Source: Moraxella equi
GTDB lineage: Bacteria > Pseudomonadota > Gammaproteobacteria > Pseudomonadales > Moraxellaceae
Direction of reading: 5' to 3'
Length of the DNA: 35,024 bases
Assembly: GCF_002027555.1 (NCBI RefSeq)
Contig: NZ_MXAP01000075.1
Coordinates: forward strand, 1 to 35,024
The notes below the pieces were generated by a model, which was not told where the DNA came from, made no database searches, and worked only from the letters and a program-made list of their open reading frames with translations. Positions 1 to 9,230 of the stretch are shown one piece after another (position 1 is the stretch's first letter; every line of letters starts with the position of its first letter). The position numbers were made by a program, and so were the translations under genes.

Positions 1-11
1 CTTCTATTTAA

Positions 12-32
12 AAGGTGCGTATTACGCACCTT
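12..32. repeat. Short perfect hairpin
   Basis: A 9-bp perfect stem (AAGGTGCGT / ACGCACCTT) with an ATT loop. Read on the minus strand it is followed by TTTTAAAT, so it could end a minus-strand transcript entering the window, but the gene it would serve lies outside. It may equally be a dispersed palindrome. Between it and pncB the only other recognisable item is the palindromic element at 70-134. Confidence 0.5.
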
Positions 33-69
33 ACCATGCAACTTATTGATTTATTTAATATTTTAAATC

Positions 70-134
70 GTAGGGGTGAATTACATTCGCCCAAAACGAC
101 AATATTTCACAGGGCAAATGTAATTTACTCCTAC
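70..134. repeat. Dispersed ~66 bp double-hairpin element, copy A
   Basis: Starts GTAGGGG and ends CTCCTAC (inverted ends). The left arm is itself palindromic (GGGTGAAT..ATTCGCCC) and the right arm more weakly so (AGGGCAAAT..ATTTACTCCT). Same architecture and nearly the same length (65-68 bp) as the elements at 14814, 23007 and 24406. It lies in the leader region upstream of pncB. No coding capacity. Likely a non-autonomous repeat of REP or MITE type. Confidence 0.65.
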
Positions 135-261
135 AAATTAATCCAAAAATATGGTTAATTAAAATCACCAAAATCAATTGTATAACAAAATAAATCCCGC
201 CAATTTCCCCTATTCCCCCAAAAATTTGCTATCATACCCCAAACTTCTTTTTGGAAAACTC

Positions 262-1473
262 ATGACCCACACGCCAATTATCACATCATTATTGGATAAT
301 GACCTATACAAATTTACCATGCTCCAAGCCATGCTGCATCAGTTCCCCCAAACGCATGGCGTGTACCGCTTTCGCTGTCGCAACAACGACAAATTGACGT
401 TTCCCTTGGGCGAGATTAAGGACGATTTGGAGCATCAGCTTGACCTGCTTTGCACTCTAAAATTTAAGCAAGATGAGCTGGATTATTTGAGAAATTTGCG
501 GTTTATTAAGCCTGATTTTGTGGATTATTTAGAATTATTTGCCTTAAAACGCCGATTTATCAAGGTGTGGACGGACGATGAAAACCGCCTAAATATTGAG
601 ATTGAAGGGGCGATGATTCAGGCGATGTTTTTTGAAATTTTTGTACTATCCATTGTCAATCAGCTCTATTACGAACGCCTAAATGACCCCAACGCCCTAA
701 CAGACGGGCAAAAACGCCTTGATGAAAAAGTGCAAATTTTAAAACATTATGAAATGCTAGAACACTCAGACGTCCACAATCCCGCCTTTGCCGTGGCGGA
801 TTTTGGCACACGTCGCCGTTATAGCCGAGACTGGCATTATCATGTGGTGCGGACGCTTGCCAAGGCATCGCCCAGTATTTTTCGGGGGACGAGCAACGTC
901 TATCTTGCCAAAGAGCTGGGTTTAACGCCAATCGGCACCATGGCTCATGAGTTTATGCAAGCCTTTCAAGCCCTAGATGTACGCCTGCGAGACAGCCAAA
1001 AGGCGGCGTTGGAGGCGTGGGTGCGTGAATATCGGGGCGATTTGGGCATTGCCCTGACGGACGTTGTGGGTATGGACGCATTTTTAAGAGATTTTGATTT
1101 GTATTTTGCCAAGCTCTTTAACGGACTTCGCCACGACTCAGGCGACCCATACGAGTGGGGCGATAAGGCGATTGCCCATTATGAGAAGCTACGCATTGAC
1201 CCCAAAACCAAAAGCCTGACGTTTAGCGACGGCTTGACACTCCAAAAGGCGTGGGATTTGCATGAATATTTTAAAACCCGTATCAAAACAGGTTTTGGTA
1301 TTGGCACCAATCTCACCAACGACATGGGACTCACCCAGCTTAATATCGTGCTAAAACTTGTGGAGTGTAACGGGCAACCTGTCGCCAAACTCTCCGATAG
1401 CCCCGGTAAGACGATGATTGATGATGATACGTATTTGGCGTATTTAAAGCAGGTATTTGAGGTAAAAGAGTGA
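262..1473 (+). CDS. pncB: Nicotinate phosphoribosyltransferase
   Basis: Converts nicotinate and PRPP to nicotinate mononucleotide with ATP consumption, the entry step of the Preiss-Handler NAD salvage pathway in the cytoplasm. The 403-residue product has the length usual for bacterial PncB. It carries the N-terminal DNDLYKFTM motif (residues 12-20), the GTMAHE segment with the histidine that is phosphorylated in this family (about residue 229), and the RHDSGDP substrate loop further on. The frame stays open upstream to a TTG at 178, but the ATG at 262 matches the usual PncB N-terminus, so I chose it. The ribosome-binding site is weak. A strong terminator follows directly, so the gene looks monocistronic. 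Confidence 0.95.
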   Translation: MTHTPIITSLLDNDLYKFTMLQAMLHQFPQTHGVYRFRCRNNDKLTFPLGEIKDDLEHQLDLLCTLKFKQDELDYLRNLRFIKPDFVDYLELFALKRRFIKVWTDDENRLNIEIEGAMIQAMFFEIFVLSIVNQLYYERLNDPNALTDGQKRLDEKVQILKHYEMLEHSDVHNPAFAVADFGTRRRYSRDWHYHVVRTLAKASPSIFRGTSNVYLAKELGLTPIGTMAHEFMQAFQALDVRLRDSQKAALEAWVREYRGDLGIALTDVVGMDAFLRDFDLYFAKLFNGLRHDSGDPYEWGDKAIAHYEKLRIDPKTKSLTFSDGLTLQKAWDLHEYFKTRIKTGFGIGTNLTNDMGLTQLNIVLKLVECNGQPVAKLSDSPGKTMIDDDTYLAYLKQVFEVKE

Positions 1474-1477
1474 TAAA

Positions 1478-1506
1478 AAAAGGGGTGTTATGCCCCTTTT
1501 GTTTTT
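1478..1506 (+). terminator. Rho-independent terminator of pncB
   Basis: Stem AAAAGGGG / CCCCTTTT with a 7-nt loop (TGTTATG), followed by GTTTTT. It starts a few bases after the pncB stop codon. Confidence 0.85.
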
Positions 1507-1586
1507 AAAATATAAATCGTAAATGGTTGGGGTTGATGTTTGCCATTTCCTTTTTATCACACCACCGCCCCAAGTTTGCAGGATTA

Positions 1587-1595
1587 TGCTATACT
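1587..1595 (+). promoter_or_regulatory. Extended -10 promoter of metZ-argC (predicted)
   Basis: TGC followed by TATACT forms an extended -10 (TGnTATAAT-like) about 65 bp upstream of the metZ start. No convincing -35 box lies 17 bp upstream, which is tolerated at extended -10 promoters. Confidence 0.45.
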
Positions 1596-1660
1596 AACGC
1601 ACTATCAATGGGTGTGTATGGCACCCCAATCATGTTAGCATTAAAATCAATAGGAAAATC

Positions 1661-2896
1661 ATGACCACCCTAGACCCCAACTGGCAATCCGATGCCCTAG
1701 ACCCGACTTTGGGATTTTTTGAAGAGACCTTGGCAATCCGTAGCGGTTATCATCGCACGGACGAGGGCGAGCATGGCGAGGCGATTTTTACCACCAGTAG
1801 CTATGTTTACAAGTCTGCAAAAGACGCCGCCGACCATTTTGACGGCACAAAAAAAGGCAATGTCTATTCACGCCACACCAACCCCACCGTGCGAGCCTTT
1901 GAAAGACGGCTTGCCCTGCTAGAAGGGGGCGAACGCTGTGTCGCTACCGCAAGTGGGATGGGGGCGATTTTGACCATGTGTTTGGCGTACCTAAAAGCAG
2001 GCGACCACCTACTTTGTGCTAAGCAGTTGTTCGGCTCATCGGTTGCACTGTTTGATACCTACTTTCGCTCATTTGGTGTGGAGGTGAGCTATGTGGACTG
2101 CTTTGATAATGACGCATGGCAAAACGCCATTCAGGACAACACCAAAATTCTGTACTGCGAAAGTCCGTCCAATCCGCTGGCTCAAATTGCCGATTTGCGA
2201 TTTTTGGCAAATCTTGCCCATGATAATGGGGCGATGCTTATCGTGGATAACTGCTTTGCCACCCCTGTCATTCAAAAGCCGTTGGAGCTTGGGGCGGACG
2301 TGGTGATTCATTCGGCGTCCAAGTATATTGACGGGCAAGGGCGTGTGCTTGGCGGGGCGCTTGTTGGCTCAAACGAGCTTATGGAAAAAGCCTTTACCGT
2401 CATTCGCACAGGGGGTATTAGTCTGTCGCCCTTTAATGCGTGGGTGCTGTTAAAGGGGCTTGAAACCTTATCAATCCGCATGAAAGTCCATTGCGACAAT
2501 GCCAATCGGGTTGCTGAATTTTTATCAAACCACCCCAACGTCCAAAAAGTGCATTTTTCAGGGCTATCCACGCACCCAAGCCACGAGCTTGCCAAATCCC
2601 AGCACACGCACCTAGACGTACAAGGCGGAGCATTTGGGGCGATTATCGGCTTTGAAGTGGCGGACAAGGACAAGGCGTGGCACGTCATTGATAGTACACG
2701 GGTCATCAGCATTACCAATAACTTAGGCGATGCCAAATCCACCATTACCCACCCTGTCAGCACCACCCATTTTCGCATGCCCCCCGAGCAGAGGGTAGAA
2801 GCAGGCGTGAATGACGGTCTGATTCGCTTATCGGTCGGACTTGAAAATGTCAATGACATTATCAATGATTTAAAGCGTGGGCTTGATAGCCTATAA
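1661..2896 (+). CDS. metZ: O-succinylhomoserine sulfhydrylase
   Basis: PLP enzyme of the Cys/Met metabolism family. MetZ makes homocysteine from O-succinylhomoserine and sulfide, bypassing cystathionine in methionine synthesis. The 411-residue protein shows the YSRHTNP segment (69-75), the PLP-ring aspartate in the IVDNCFATP stretch (D196) and the Schiff-base lysine in SASKYIDGQGR (K221). The GQGRVLGG sequence after the lysine is the pattern I associate with MetZ rather than MetB or MetC. Other family members (cystathionine gamma-synthase, O-acetylhomoserine sulfhydrylase) are the main alternatives. The ATG start follows AGGAAAATC. argC begins 25 bp downstream on the same strand, so the two are probably co-transcribed. 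Confidence 0.88.
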   Translation: MTTLDPNWQSDALDPTLGFFEETLAIRSGYHRTDEGEHGEAIFTTSSYVYKSAKDAADHFDGTKKGNVYSRHTNPTVRAFERRLALLEGGERCVATASGMGAILTMCLAYLKAGDHLLCAKQLFGSSVALFDTYFRSFGVEVSYVDCFDNDAWQNAIQDNTKILYCESPSNPLAQIADLRFLANLAHDNGAMLIVDNCFATPVIQKPLELGADVVIHSASKYIDGQGRVLGGALVGSNELMEKAFTVIRTGGISLSPFNAWVLLKGLETLSIRMKVHCDNANRVAEFLSNHPNVQKVHFSGLSTHPSHELAKSQHTHLDVQGGAFGAIIGFEVADKDKAWHVIDSTRVISITNNLGDAKSTITHPVSTTHFRMPPEQRVEAGVNDGLIRLSVGLENVNDIINDLKRGLDSL

Positions 2897-2921
2897 TTTT
2901 ATTTGTATAAAAGGAAAGCCC

Positions 2922-4004
2922 ATGTCAAAAATTAACGTTGCCATCATCGGCGGTACAGGCTATACAGGCGTTGAGTTGATACGTCTGTTATCACGCCACC
3001 CCCATGTTGCTATCAGCCACTTGACTTCTCGCAGTGAAAAGGGGCGAGCGGTGAGTGAGATTTTCCCAAGTTTGCTTGGTGTGTGCGATGTTGTGTACAG
3101 CGACATGACGGACGATGTCATGGACGAGATTGGCGAGGCGTGCGATGTTGTGTTTTTTGCCACGCCACATGGGGTCGCCATGAGCCACACCCCACGCCTT
3201 ATCGCACAAGGGGTGAAGGTCGTTGATTTGGGGGCGGATTTTCGTTTGCAGGATTTGGGCGAGTTTGGCAAATGGTACGGATTAGAACACACTTGCCCTG
3301 ATGTGTTGGCGGAGGCGGTGTATGGCTTGCCTGAGATTCACCGTGAAAAAATCAAATCCGCCAAGGTCATCGCCAACCCTGGTTGCTATCCCACCACCGC
3401 CATTTTGGGGTTAAAACCTGTGATAGGCACCCAAAACAGTGTGGATAAACCGTTGATTTTGCCAAACATTATCATTGATGCCAAATCGGGCGTATCGGGG
3501 GCAGGACGTAATGCCAAGATGAACCTGCTATTTAGTGAATTATCCGACAATTTCTCTGCCTATGGCGTGGCAGGTCATCGCCATACCCCTGAGATAAGCC
3601 AAGGCGTGCATGCGTTCTTAGGGTCTAAATTTACCCAAAAAGTGCGGTTTGTCCCTCACCTTGTACCGATGATTCGGGGTATGTTTAGTACCATTCATCT
3701 GACCCTAACCGATGACGGTAAGGCGTTAAATTGGCAAGAGATTTTTGAAAAAACGTATCAAAACGAGCCGTTTGTGGATGTGCTTGCCAAAGGAGTACTC
3801 CCTGATACCCGTTCGGTGCGAGCGTCCAACCGCCTAAAAATTGCCGTTCATCAAGACGATGATGCCTTGACTGTGCTGGTCGTCCAAGATAACCTTGTCA
3901 AAGGAGCGAGCGGTCAAGCCGTGCAAAACATGAATATCCTGTGCGGATTTGATGAGATGTGCGGATTGGGTGTGGAGTTTGGTGGTTGTGCGGTTGTGCC
4001 TTGA
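2922..4004 (+). CDS. argC: N-acetyl-gamma-glutamyl-phosphate reductase
   Basis: Third step of arginine biosynthesis: NADPH-dependent reduction of N-acetylglutamyl phosphate to the semialdehyde. The 360-residue product has the N-terminal dinucleotide-binding motif GGTGYTG (10-16) and the catalytic cysteine in NPGCYPT (C155), followed by the AKSGVSGAGR segment typical of type 1 ArgC. The frame extends upstream to a GTG at 2877 inside metZ, but ATG 2922 starts the canonical N-terminus and is preceded by AAAGGAAAG. It sits directly behind metZ. I saw no ARG-box operator, and no clear terminator follows. Confidence 0.95.
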   Translation: MSKINVAIIGGTGYTGVELIRLLSRHPHVAISHLTSRSEKGRAVSEIFPSLLGVCDVVYSDMTDDVMDEIGEACDVVFFATPHGVAMSHTPRLIAQGVKVVDLGADFRLQDLGEFGKWYGLEHTCPDVLAEAVYGLPEIHREKIKSAKVIANPGCYPTTAILGLKPVIGTQNSVDKPLILPNIIIDAKSGVSGAGRNAKMNLLFSELSDNFSAYGVAGHRHTPEISQGVHAFLGSKFTQKVRFVPHLVPMIRGMFSTIHLTLTDDGKALNWQEIFEKTYQNEPFVDVLAKGVLPDTRSVRASNRLKIAVHQDDDALTVLVVQDNLVKGASGQAVQNMNILCGFDEMCGLGVEFGGCAVVP

Positions 4005-4089
4005 AAAATATGTGTTTATCCCAACATAAAACACACCACTTGATTTTAGCGGTTTAATTTACCAATTTAATTTAACAAAGGAGTATATC

Positions 4090-4302
4090 ATGGCAGTTGA
4101 AACCCTAACCCTAAAAGTCTTTGGCATGACCTGTGATGGCTGTGTGCAAAGCGTGCATAACGCCATTAACGACATCGCAGGCGTGCAAAATGTGGAAGTT
4201 AATCTACCCTTAGAGCAAGCTGTCATTGAATATGACGACACCCAAGTGGATAAGATTGAGCTGATTCGTGCGGTAGAAGACGCAGGATTTAGTACGACCT
4301 AA
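4090..4302 (+). CDS. Heavy-metal-associated domain protein, CopZ-like
   Basis: A 70-residue single-domain HMA protein with the soft-metal ligand motif GMTCDGC (residues 13-19; two cysteines) near the N-terminus and the beta-alpha-beta-beta-alpha-beta pattern of copper chaperones. Free-standing proteins of this size usually carry Cu(I) to a P-type ATPase or buffer copper, though Hg or Zn/Cd binding cannot be excluded. The start is fixed by a strong AAAGGAG seven bases upstream. No transporter gene is adjacent. It is transcribed away from argC and closed by its own terminator. It may link functionally to the predicted copper peptide locus near 25-30 kb; that is inference. Confidence 0.88.
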   Translation: MAVETLTLKVFGMTCDGCVQSVHNAINDIAGVQNVEVNLPLEQAVIEYDDTQVDKIELIRAVEDAGFSTT

Positions 4303-4321
4303 GATAAATATAGACATAAAT

Positions 4322-4353
4322 AAAAGACTAATCTGATGGGTTGGTCTTTTTTT
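4322..4353 (+). terminator. Rho-independent terminator of the CopZ-like gene
   Basis: Ten-base stem AAAAGACTAA / TTGGTCTTTT (one G-T pair), 9-nt loop, then TTT. It lies between the convergent CopZ-like and histidine phosphatase genes and, being A/T flanked on both sides, may work in both directions. Confidence 0.85.
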
Positions 4354-4365
4354 ATACGTTGGGGA

Positions 4366-4986
4366 TTAGGCAATCCATGCCAAATTTTTGACATTATCCG
4401 CCACATCTAGCCGATACAGCACGGTGTTATGCATGGGCATGGCGGTTTGAAAAGCACGAAATCGCCTGATGTCGCCATTATCACGCACAGGTAGATTCAT
4501 GAGCCGATAGGCAAGCAGCCCAAGCCAAATCCCATGCCCAAAAAACAGCGTATTATCATCAAACCCATCAATCCTACTGATAAATGTATCTACCCGCTCC
4601 ATAAACTCGCCAAAGCTGTCCGCCCCCACGCCATGTCTGTCATCTAGTCCCACCGTCTGCCACCAGTTGGCATTCATCAGACGGCGTGCGTCCACCGAGA
4701 GGTCTTTGATGACATTAAAGGCAAGGGCGTTTAACTCATCAAGCAGGTTAAGTGTGCTTGTGGGCATGTCATAATACCGACAAAAGGGCAGGGCGGTCTG
4801 TTGTGTGCGAAGCATGGCAGAATGATAAATACGGCTTGGGCGTATGCCCAGCTGTTGCCAATGGGCAAGGCGGTCTTTGGCTTGGATGTGCCCTTTTTCG
4901 GTCAAAGGAATATCAGCATTGGGTAGGGGCGTGCCACCAGCATTGGCAAGGCTTTCGCCATGGCGGATAAAATATAGACTTTTCAT
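4366..4986 (-). CDS. Histidine phosphatase family protein
   Basis: A 206-residue member of the phosphoglycerate-mutase-like superfamily. The N-terminal RHGES motif (residues 8-12) holds the phospho-accepting histidine. The LRTQQTA segment is the family's second conserved arginine region, and the second catalytic histidine lies in FFGHG near residue 150. The substrate cannot be told from sequence: members dephosphorylate sugars, nucleotides, cobalamin precursors or proteins. No signal peptide, so cytoplasmic. It lies downstream of the adenosine-kinase-like gene on the same strand, with a terminator between them, so it is probably expressed separately. Confidence 0.85.
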   Translation of the reverse strand: MKSLYFIRHGESLANAGGTPLPNADIPLTEKGHIQAKDRLAHWQQLGIRPSRIYHSAMLRTQQTALPFCRYYDMPTSTLNLLDELNALAFNVIKDLSVDARRLMNANWWQTVGLDDRHGVGADSFGEFMERVDTFISRIDGFDDNTLFFGHGIWLGLLAYRLMNLPVRDNGDIRRFRAFQTAMPMHNTVLYRLDVADNVKNLAWIA

Positions 4987-5001
4987 GGTGTTTGTCCCAT
5001 T

Positions 5002-5028
5002 AAAAAAGGCGAACTTTGCCCGCCTTTT
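5002..5028 (-). terminator. Rho-independent terminator of the adenosine-kinase-like gene
   Basis: Inverted repeat AAAAGGCG / CGCCTTTT with a 9-nt loop. Read on the minus strand the stem is followed by TTTTTT. It lies between the kinase (upstream) and the histidine phosphatase (downstream). Confidence 0.8.
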
Positions 5029-5050
5029 ATATTTATATCAAATTTTAAAT

Positions 5051-6046
5051 TTACCCCAAAACCGTCTCTTTGATCAAGCCATACTCCGCTTTGGGTAGTC
5101 TTGCTCCAAACTGGCTGACCACACGGCTTGCCACCGCCCCTGCCAATGCCACGCACGCCCCATAATCCGCCCCTTGTGCTAAGGCGTACAAGAACGCCCC
5201 TGCAAAGTTATCGCCTGCCCCGTTGGTATCCACCACGTCCGCAGGTGGGACATCATACAGGCGAACGCTGTCTTTGTCTGCCACGGTAGTGGGGTTTGCT
5301 CCGTTGGTGATGACGACTACTTTGGCGTGATTTAGCAGGGCATGAACCGCTTGAATATCATCATCCGTCTCGGCAAAGAGTTTAGCTTCGTCTATGTTGC
5401 AAAAAATCATGTCCACACCGTCAGCAAGCCACGGCATCACACCGTCTTTGGCAAAGCGAACCACTGCAGGGTCGGCAAAGCTCACCACGATTTTGACCCC
5501 TTGTGCTTTGGCGGTTTGACACAGTTTGCTAATGGCATCTTGTACGGATGGGGTCATGGCAAGATAGCCTTCTAGGTATAGGTATTTCGCCCCAGTCAGT
5601 GCATCAAAATCCACGTTCGTCTCGTCAATGTCGCCACTGACCGCCAGATTGGTCTGCATGGTACGCTCACCGTCATCGGTAACCAGCACCGCACAAGTGC
5701 CTGTCGCCCCCACCACTTCGGCTTTACCACCGTCTATCGTAACGCCCATGTTTGCCATGTCGGATAGATAAAACACGCCACGCTTGTCATGCCCCACTCG
5801 GCAGTTATAAAAGGACGTGCCACCCAATGCCGAAAAGCACGCCACCGTGTTGCCTGCTGAACCGCCCCCTGCTTGCTTGGCAGGAGTTAGCTCATGTGTG
5901 TTTAAAATGTCAAATAAAGCGGTCTGCTCGTCCGTGTCGGCAAGAGTCATGTTGCCTTTGGTGAGCCCTGTTTGGGTCAAAATCTCATCGGTAAGTTTAA
6001 ATTCGGTATCAACAAGAGCGTTACCAATGGCGACAAGTTGGTACAT
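5051..6046 (-). CDS. Adenosine kinase / PfkB-family carbohydrate kinase
   Basis: A 331-residue ribokinase-like (PfkB) kinase. Near the N-terminus is GNALVDTEF, then the glycine-rich substrate loop GGGSAGNT, and near the C-terminus the ATP/anion-hole motif DTNGAGDNFAGAF with the catalytic aspartate. The arrangement resembles proteobacterial proteins annotated as adenosine kinase, which phosphorylate adenosine to AMP in purine salvage. Other nucleoside or sugar substrates remain possible. It is divergent from rlmN across about 130 bp of AT-rich DNA and ends in its own terminator. Confidence 0.8.
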   Translation of the reverse strand: MYQLVAIGNALVDTEFKLTDEILTQTGLTKGNMTLADTDEQTALFDILNTHELTPAKQAGGGSAGNTVACFSALGGTSFYNCRVGHDKRGVFYLSDMANMGVTIDGGKAEVVGATGTCAVLVTDDGERTMQTNLAVSGDIDETNVDFDALTGAKYLYLEGYLAMTPSVQDAISKLCQTAKAQGVKIVVSFADPAVVRFAKDGVMPWLADGVDMIFCNIDEAKLFAETDDDIQAVHALLNHAKVVVITNGANPTTVADKDSVRLYDVPPADVVDTNGAGDNFAGAFLYALAQGADYGACVALAGAVASRVVSQFGARLPKAEYGLIKETVLG

Positions 6047-6141
6047 GGGGTTTCCTTATGATTTAGAAAATGAAAAACGCCATTATAACAAAATTTGCCA
6101 AAATTGCCCGTTAAATTCATGACTTTATCAGATTTTTTTTG

Positions 6142-6147
6142 TATAAT
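6142..6147 (+). promoter_or_regulatory. -10 box upstream of rlmN (predicted)
   Basis: A perfect TATAAT, 32 bases before the rlmN ATG, behind a T-tract. The -35 region (around GACTTT) is poor. This is the best candidate start for the rlmN transcript. Confidence 0.5.
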
Positions 6148-6179
6148 AAGCGGTTAATTTTTAAAAATAAAACAACACC

Positions 6180-7358
6180 ATGACCGCCAAAATTCCTGTC
6201 ATTCACACGCCCGACACGCCAAACACTGACCAAAAAACCAATCTTTTGGGCATGTCAAAAGATGAGCTTTCCCAATTTTTTGTGAATATGGGCGAAAAGG
6301 CGTTTCGTGCCACGCAGGTGATGAAATGGATTTATCAGTTTGGTGTTACCGATTTTTTTGAGATGACCAACTTATCCAAAGCCTTGCAAGCCAAGCTCGA
6401 TAAAGTGGCGTGTGTCGTTCCGCCGACTGTCAAATTCAAGCAGTTTAGCGAGGACGGTACTCGCAAATGGGTGTTTGAAGTGGCAGGCGGTTCGTTTGTT
6501 GAGACCGTGCTAATCCCTGCCGAGGACGGCAAGCAGTTTGGGCGTAAGACCTTGTGCGTGTCTAGCCAAGTGGGCTGTGCGTTGGACTGCTCATTTTGTA
6601 GTACGGGCAAACAAGGCTTTGAGCGGGATTTGACCGCCAGCGAGATTATCGGGCAGTTGTGGGTTGCCAATCAGTCCTATATGCAAGGCGTTGCCCCGAC
6701 CGAGCGTGAAAACCGTGTTACTAATGTCGTCATGATGGGCATGGGCGAGCCACTATTAAACTACGAGCCTGTCGTGGCGAGCATGAGCCTGATGCTTGAT
6801 GACCATGCTTTTGGCTTATCCAAACGCCGAGTTACACTTTCTACTTCTGGTATCGTGCCAAAGATGTATGATTTGGCAAAGGATATTGATGTGGCTCTTG
6901 CCATCAGTTTGCACGCTCCTAATGACGAACTGCGTAACGAGCTTGTGCCTATCAACAAAAAGTACCCCTTGGCAGAGCTTATCCGTGCCGCCAAAGCCTA
7001 CGTCTATGATGAAAACCCCCGCCACAAAAAGCACGTTACCATTGAATACGTCATGCTACACGGAGTAAATGACAGTGATAAGCACGCTCATGAATTGGTG
7101 GCGTTACTGGCGGATTTGCCAAGTAAAATCAACTTAATTCCCTTTAACCCTTTTCCGCACGCTCCTTATAGACGGTCTAGCAACAACCGCATTCATGCGT
7201 TTAGTAATATCCTAAATCAAGCAGGCTTTGTGTGTACCGTACGCCAAACTCGTGGCGATGACATTGATGCAGCGTGCGGTCAGCTTGTGGGGCAAGTGGC
7301 GGACAGAACACGGCGAGCCAAAAAATGGCAAGAGAGTATCCAAAAACGTCAAGACTAA
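6180..7358 (+). CDS. rlmN: Dual-specificity 23S rRNA A2503 / tRNA A37 C2-methyltransferase
   Basis: Radical-SAM methylase that puts a methyl group on C2 of adenosine 2503 in 23S rRNA and adenosine 37 of some tRNAs. The 392-residue protein has the iron-sulfur motif CALDCSFC (C133, C137, C140). A further conserved cysteine lies in the C-terminal ACGQL stretch, the position that forms the methylated intermediate in this family. The GMGEPLLN motif is also present. This start gives the usual family length. It heads the conserved rlmN-pilW-rodZ-ispG-hisS block, although 228 bp and a likely promoter separate it from pilW. Confidence 0.96.
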   Translation: MTAKIPVIHTPDTPNTDQKTNLLGMSKDELSQFFVNMGEKAFRATQVMKWIYQFGVTDFFEMTNLSKALQAKLDKVACVVPPTVKFKQFSEDGTRKWVFEVAGGSFVETVLIPAEDGKQFGRKTLCVSSQVGCALDCSFCSTGKQGFERDLTASEIIGQLWVANQSYMQGVAPTERENRVTNVVMMGMGEPLLNYEPVVASMSLMLDDHAFGLSKRRVTLSTSGIVPKMYDLAKDIDVALAISLHAPNDELRNELVPINKKYPLAELIRAAKAYVYDENPRHKKHVTIEYVMLHGVNDSDKHAHELVALLADLPSKINLIPFNPFPHAPYRRSSNNRIHAFSNILNQAGFVCTVRQTRGDDIDAACGQLVGQVADRTRRAKKWQESIQKRQD

Positions 7359-7421
7359 AAAGCGTGATGGTTTAAAAATACGATGAAACGACAAGATTTT
7401 GGTAGGAAAAAGGCAAAAATA

Positions 7422-7451
7422 TTGGCAAAAATCATTGATAATTGTTAGAAT
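7422..7451 (+). promoter_or_regulatory. Sigma-70-type promoter of pilW-rodZ-ispG (predicted)
   Basis: TTGGCA (7422-7427), an 18-bp spacer and TAGAAT (7446-7451). It lies about 135 bp upstream of pilW, leaving a rather long leader in which I recognise no riboswitch. Confidence 0.5.
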
Positions 7452-7586
7452 GGCGATTATTTGTCCGCTGTATTTGTTCAATGCCAAATAAGTATGTAAG
7501 TTTTGGGGCTGTCAGTATGGATTTGACGCCCTACTTAGGTTAAGACAAAACGGTTAATTTTAAATCATAGTCATTATGGTAAAGTC

Positions 7587-8414
7587 ATGAAATATTTAGT
7601 CATTCCTGTGCTATTGACCGCCTTATTGGCAGGATGTCAGAGTACCTCACAAAGTTCGAGTACAGTTTATCAAGGCACTGACCCATCACAGCGTAAACGT
7701 GATAAGTCTGAGCTTGCCCAAGCACGTACTGCTCTGGCGGGGCAGTTTATCGCTCAAAGACAGCTTGATGCCGCCAAAAGACAGCTTGATGAAGCTTTAG
7801 AGGCGGACAGCCGTTATGCTCCCGCCTATGACATGATGGGCAATCTGCTTAGGATGGAGGGCAGTCCTAGCAATGTCGCCAAAGCCGATGAGTATTTTAA
7901 AAAAGCGATTAGCCTAGACCCAAATTTTACCCAAGCACGCAACAACTATGGCGTGTATCTGTCAGAGCGTGGGCGTTACCAAGAGGCGATAGAGCAGTTT
8001 AACATCGCAGGGGGCACGCTCGGCTACCGTAACCGTGCAGGGGCTCTTGAAAATCTAGGGCTGACTTATTTAAAAATGAATAACCCAGCAGCGGCAGAAG
8101 TGGCCTTTAATAAGGCGATGGAAACTGAGCGTGGGGCGGTCGTGGCAAAGATGGAGATGATTGACATCTTGATTAACAGACGTGAATCTCTAAAGGCCAA
8201 AGAGTATTTTGAGGATTTAAAGAGTTTATCCCAAATGCATGGTCAGCCCATGCCACCACGTCTGATATACCAAGGCATTCGTCTAAATATTTTACAAAAC
8301 AATCGCCAAGAGATTCAGCGGTTGTCCAGTCAGCTTTTGTCGCAGTATCCGCTGTCCGATGAAGCAAAAAAACTAAAACAATGGCTAAATAACCCAACCG
8401 GAGCATTAAAGTGA
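7587..8414 (+). CDS. pilW: Type IV pilus biogenesis/stability lipoprotein PilW (PilF)
   Basis: Outer-membrane TPR lipoprotein that helps the PilQ secretin assemble and stabilises type IV pili. The 275-residue product starts with a lipoprotein signal peptide ending LLAGC (C17). At least four tetratricopeptide repeats follow; segments such as PAYDMMGNLLR, TQARNNYGVYLSERGRY and AGALENLGLTYLKM are clear. Its place between rlmN and a rodZ-like gene is the usual gammaproteobacterial pilW (pilF) locus and supports the call. Its stop overlaps the GTG start of the next gene by four bases, so translation is probably coupled. Confidence 0.9.
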   Translation: MKYLVIPVLLTALLAGCQSTSQSSSTVYQGTDPSQRKRDKSELAQARTALAGQFIAQRQLDAAKRQLDEALEADSRYAPAYDMMGNLLRMEGSPSNVAKADEYFKKAISLDPNFTQARNNYGVYLSERGRYQEAIEQFNIAGGTLGYRNRAGALENLGLTYLKMNNPAAAEVAFNKAMETERGAVVAKMEMIDILINRRESLKAKEYFEDLKSLSQMHGQPMPPRLIYQGIRLNILQNNRQEIQRLSSQLLSQYPLSDEAKKLKQWLNNPTGALK

Positions 8415-9220
8415 GTCAAACCAACGACAAACCAACATCAAACACAGGTTTTGGCGGTAAATTAAGAAGTGCCAGAACATCTCGAGGTTACTCACTAGAT
8501 GTAGTGGCAGGCGAGCTGAACATTCTAAAACGCCATGTGCAGGCGATAGAAGAAGAAAACTTTGATGCCCTGCCCCAATTTGCATTTGCTCGGGGTTTTG
8601 TGGTAAACTATGCTAAGTTTTTGGAACTTGATGCCGATGAGTTTGCCCGAGAGTTTGAAAGCATCTATCCTGAGAGCAAACGCACCAAGCGTGTTGAGGA
8701 CATCAAAGCACCACTGGCACCCATGGGTACCATTGAGCGTGGGCGTGGGGGCATGCGGTTTAACCCATGGCTCATTGCAGGGGTGATTGCTTTGGTGATT
8801 TTTGGGTTTGTGCTATTAAAAATCATATCTAGTGCAGTGGGCAAATCAGATGAGACCAGTCCAACGACCCAAACACAAGTGCTAAGCCCGAGCGAACAAG
8901 CCCAAGGAGCGGCAGTCGGGGCATCGGGTTCGGCATTAAACCTAGGTACAAATGATGACGAGCCTACTACCCAAGCTGTGGCAGGACAAGGCGTGATTGA
9001 TATTTGGTCAAAGGGTGATGTGAATATCAAAATCACCGACAAAAATGATAACGTACTCATGCAGGGCTTGCAGTCTCGTGGCGGTTATCAGTTAAAGGGT
9101 GAAACACCCTTTACCGTTGAGATTGACAATCCTGCTCAGGTGGATTTAAACTTCAACCAACGCCCCATTCGCTTGGGCGAGCATACCCAAAACGGCAAAG
9201 CCACCCTAACCCTACAATAA
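8411..9220 (+). CDS. rodZ: RodZ-like HTH/transmembrane protein
   Basis: A 269-residue protein with an N-terminal Cro/CI-type helix-turn-helix domain (about residues 15-85: [12 protein letters not shown], then the [15 protein letters not shown] helix), a basic linker, one transmembrane helix (about 119-139) and a periplasmic DUF4115-type domain at the C-terminus. This is the RodZ layout; RodZ links MreB to the envelope and supports cell shape. Neighbourhood (pilW upstream, ispG 10 bp downstream) matches rodZ elsewhere. The start is GTG, inside the pilW stop (GTGA overlap). I did not see MreB here. In a short-rod or coccoid Moraxella the role could differ. Confidence 0.85.
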   Translation: MSQTNDKPTSNTGFGGKLRSARTSRGYSLDVVAGELNILKRHVQAIEEENFDALPQFAFARGFVVNYAKFLELDADEFAREFESIYPESKRTKRVEDIKAPLAPMGTIERGRGGMRFNPWLIAGVIALVIFGFVLLKIISSAVGKSDETSPTTQTQVLSPSEQAQGAAVGASGSALNLGTNDDEPTTQAVAGQGVIDIWSKGDVNIKITDKNDNVLMQGLQSRGGYQLKGETPFTVEIDNPAQVDLNFNQRPIRLGEHTQNGKATLTLQ

Positions 9221-9230
9221 GCGGGTCATC

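Noticed and set aside
178..261. 28-residue N-terminal extension of PncB from a TTG start
   Set aside because: The extension has no family counterpart; the ATG at 262 begins at the normal PncB N-terminus.
2308..2865. Long open frame (185 codons) antisense to metZ
   Set aside because: It mirrors a strongly conserved PLP enzyme on the other strand and has a low-complexity composition typical of antisense shadows. No RBS or promoter is evident.
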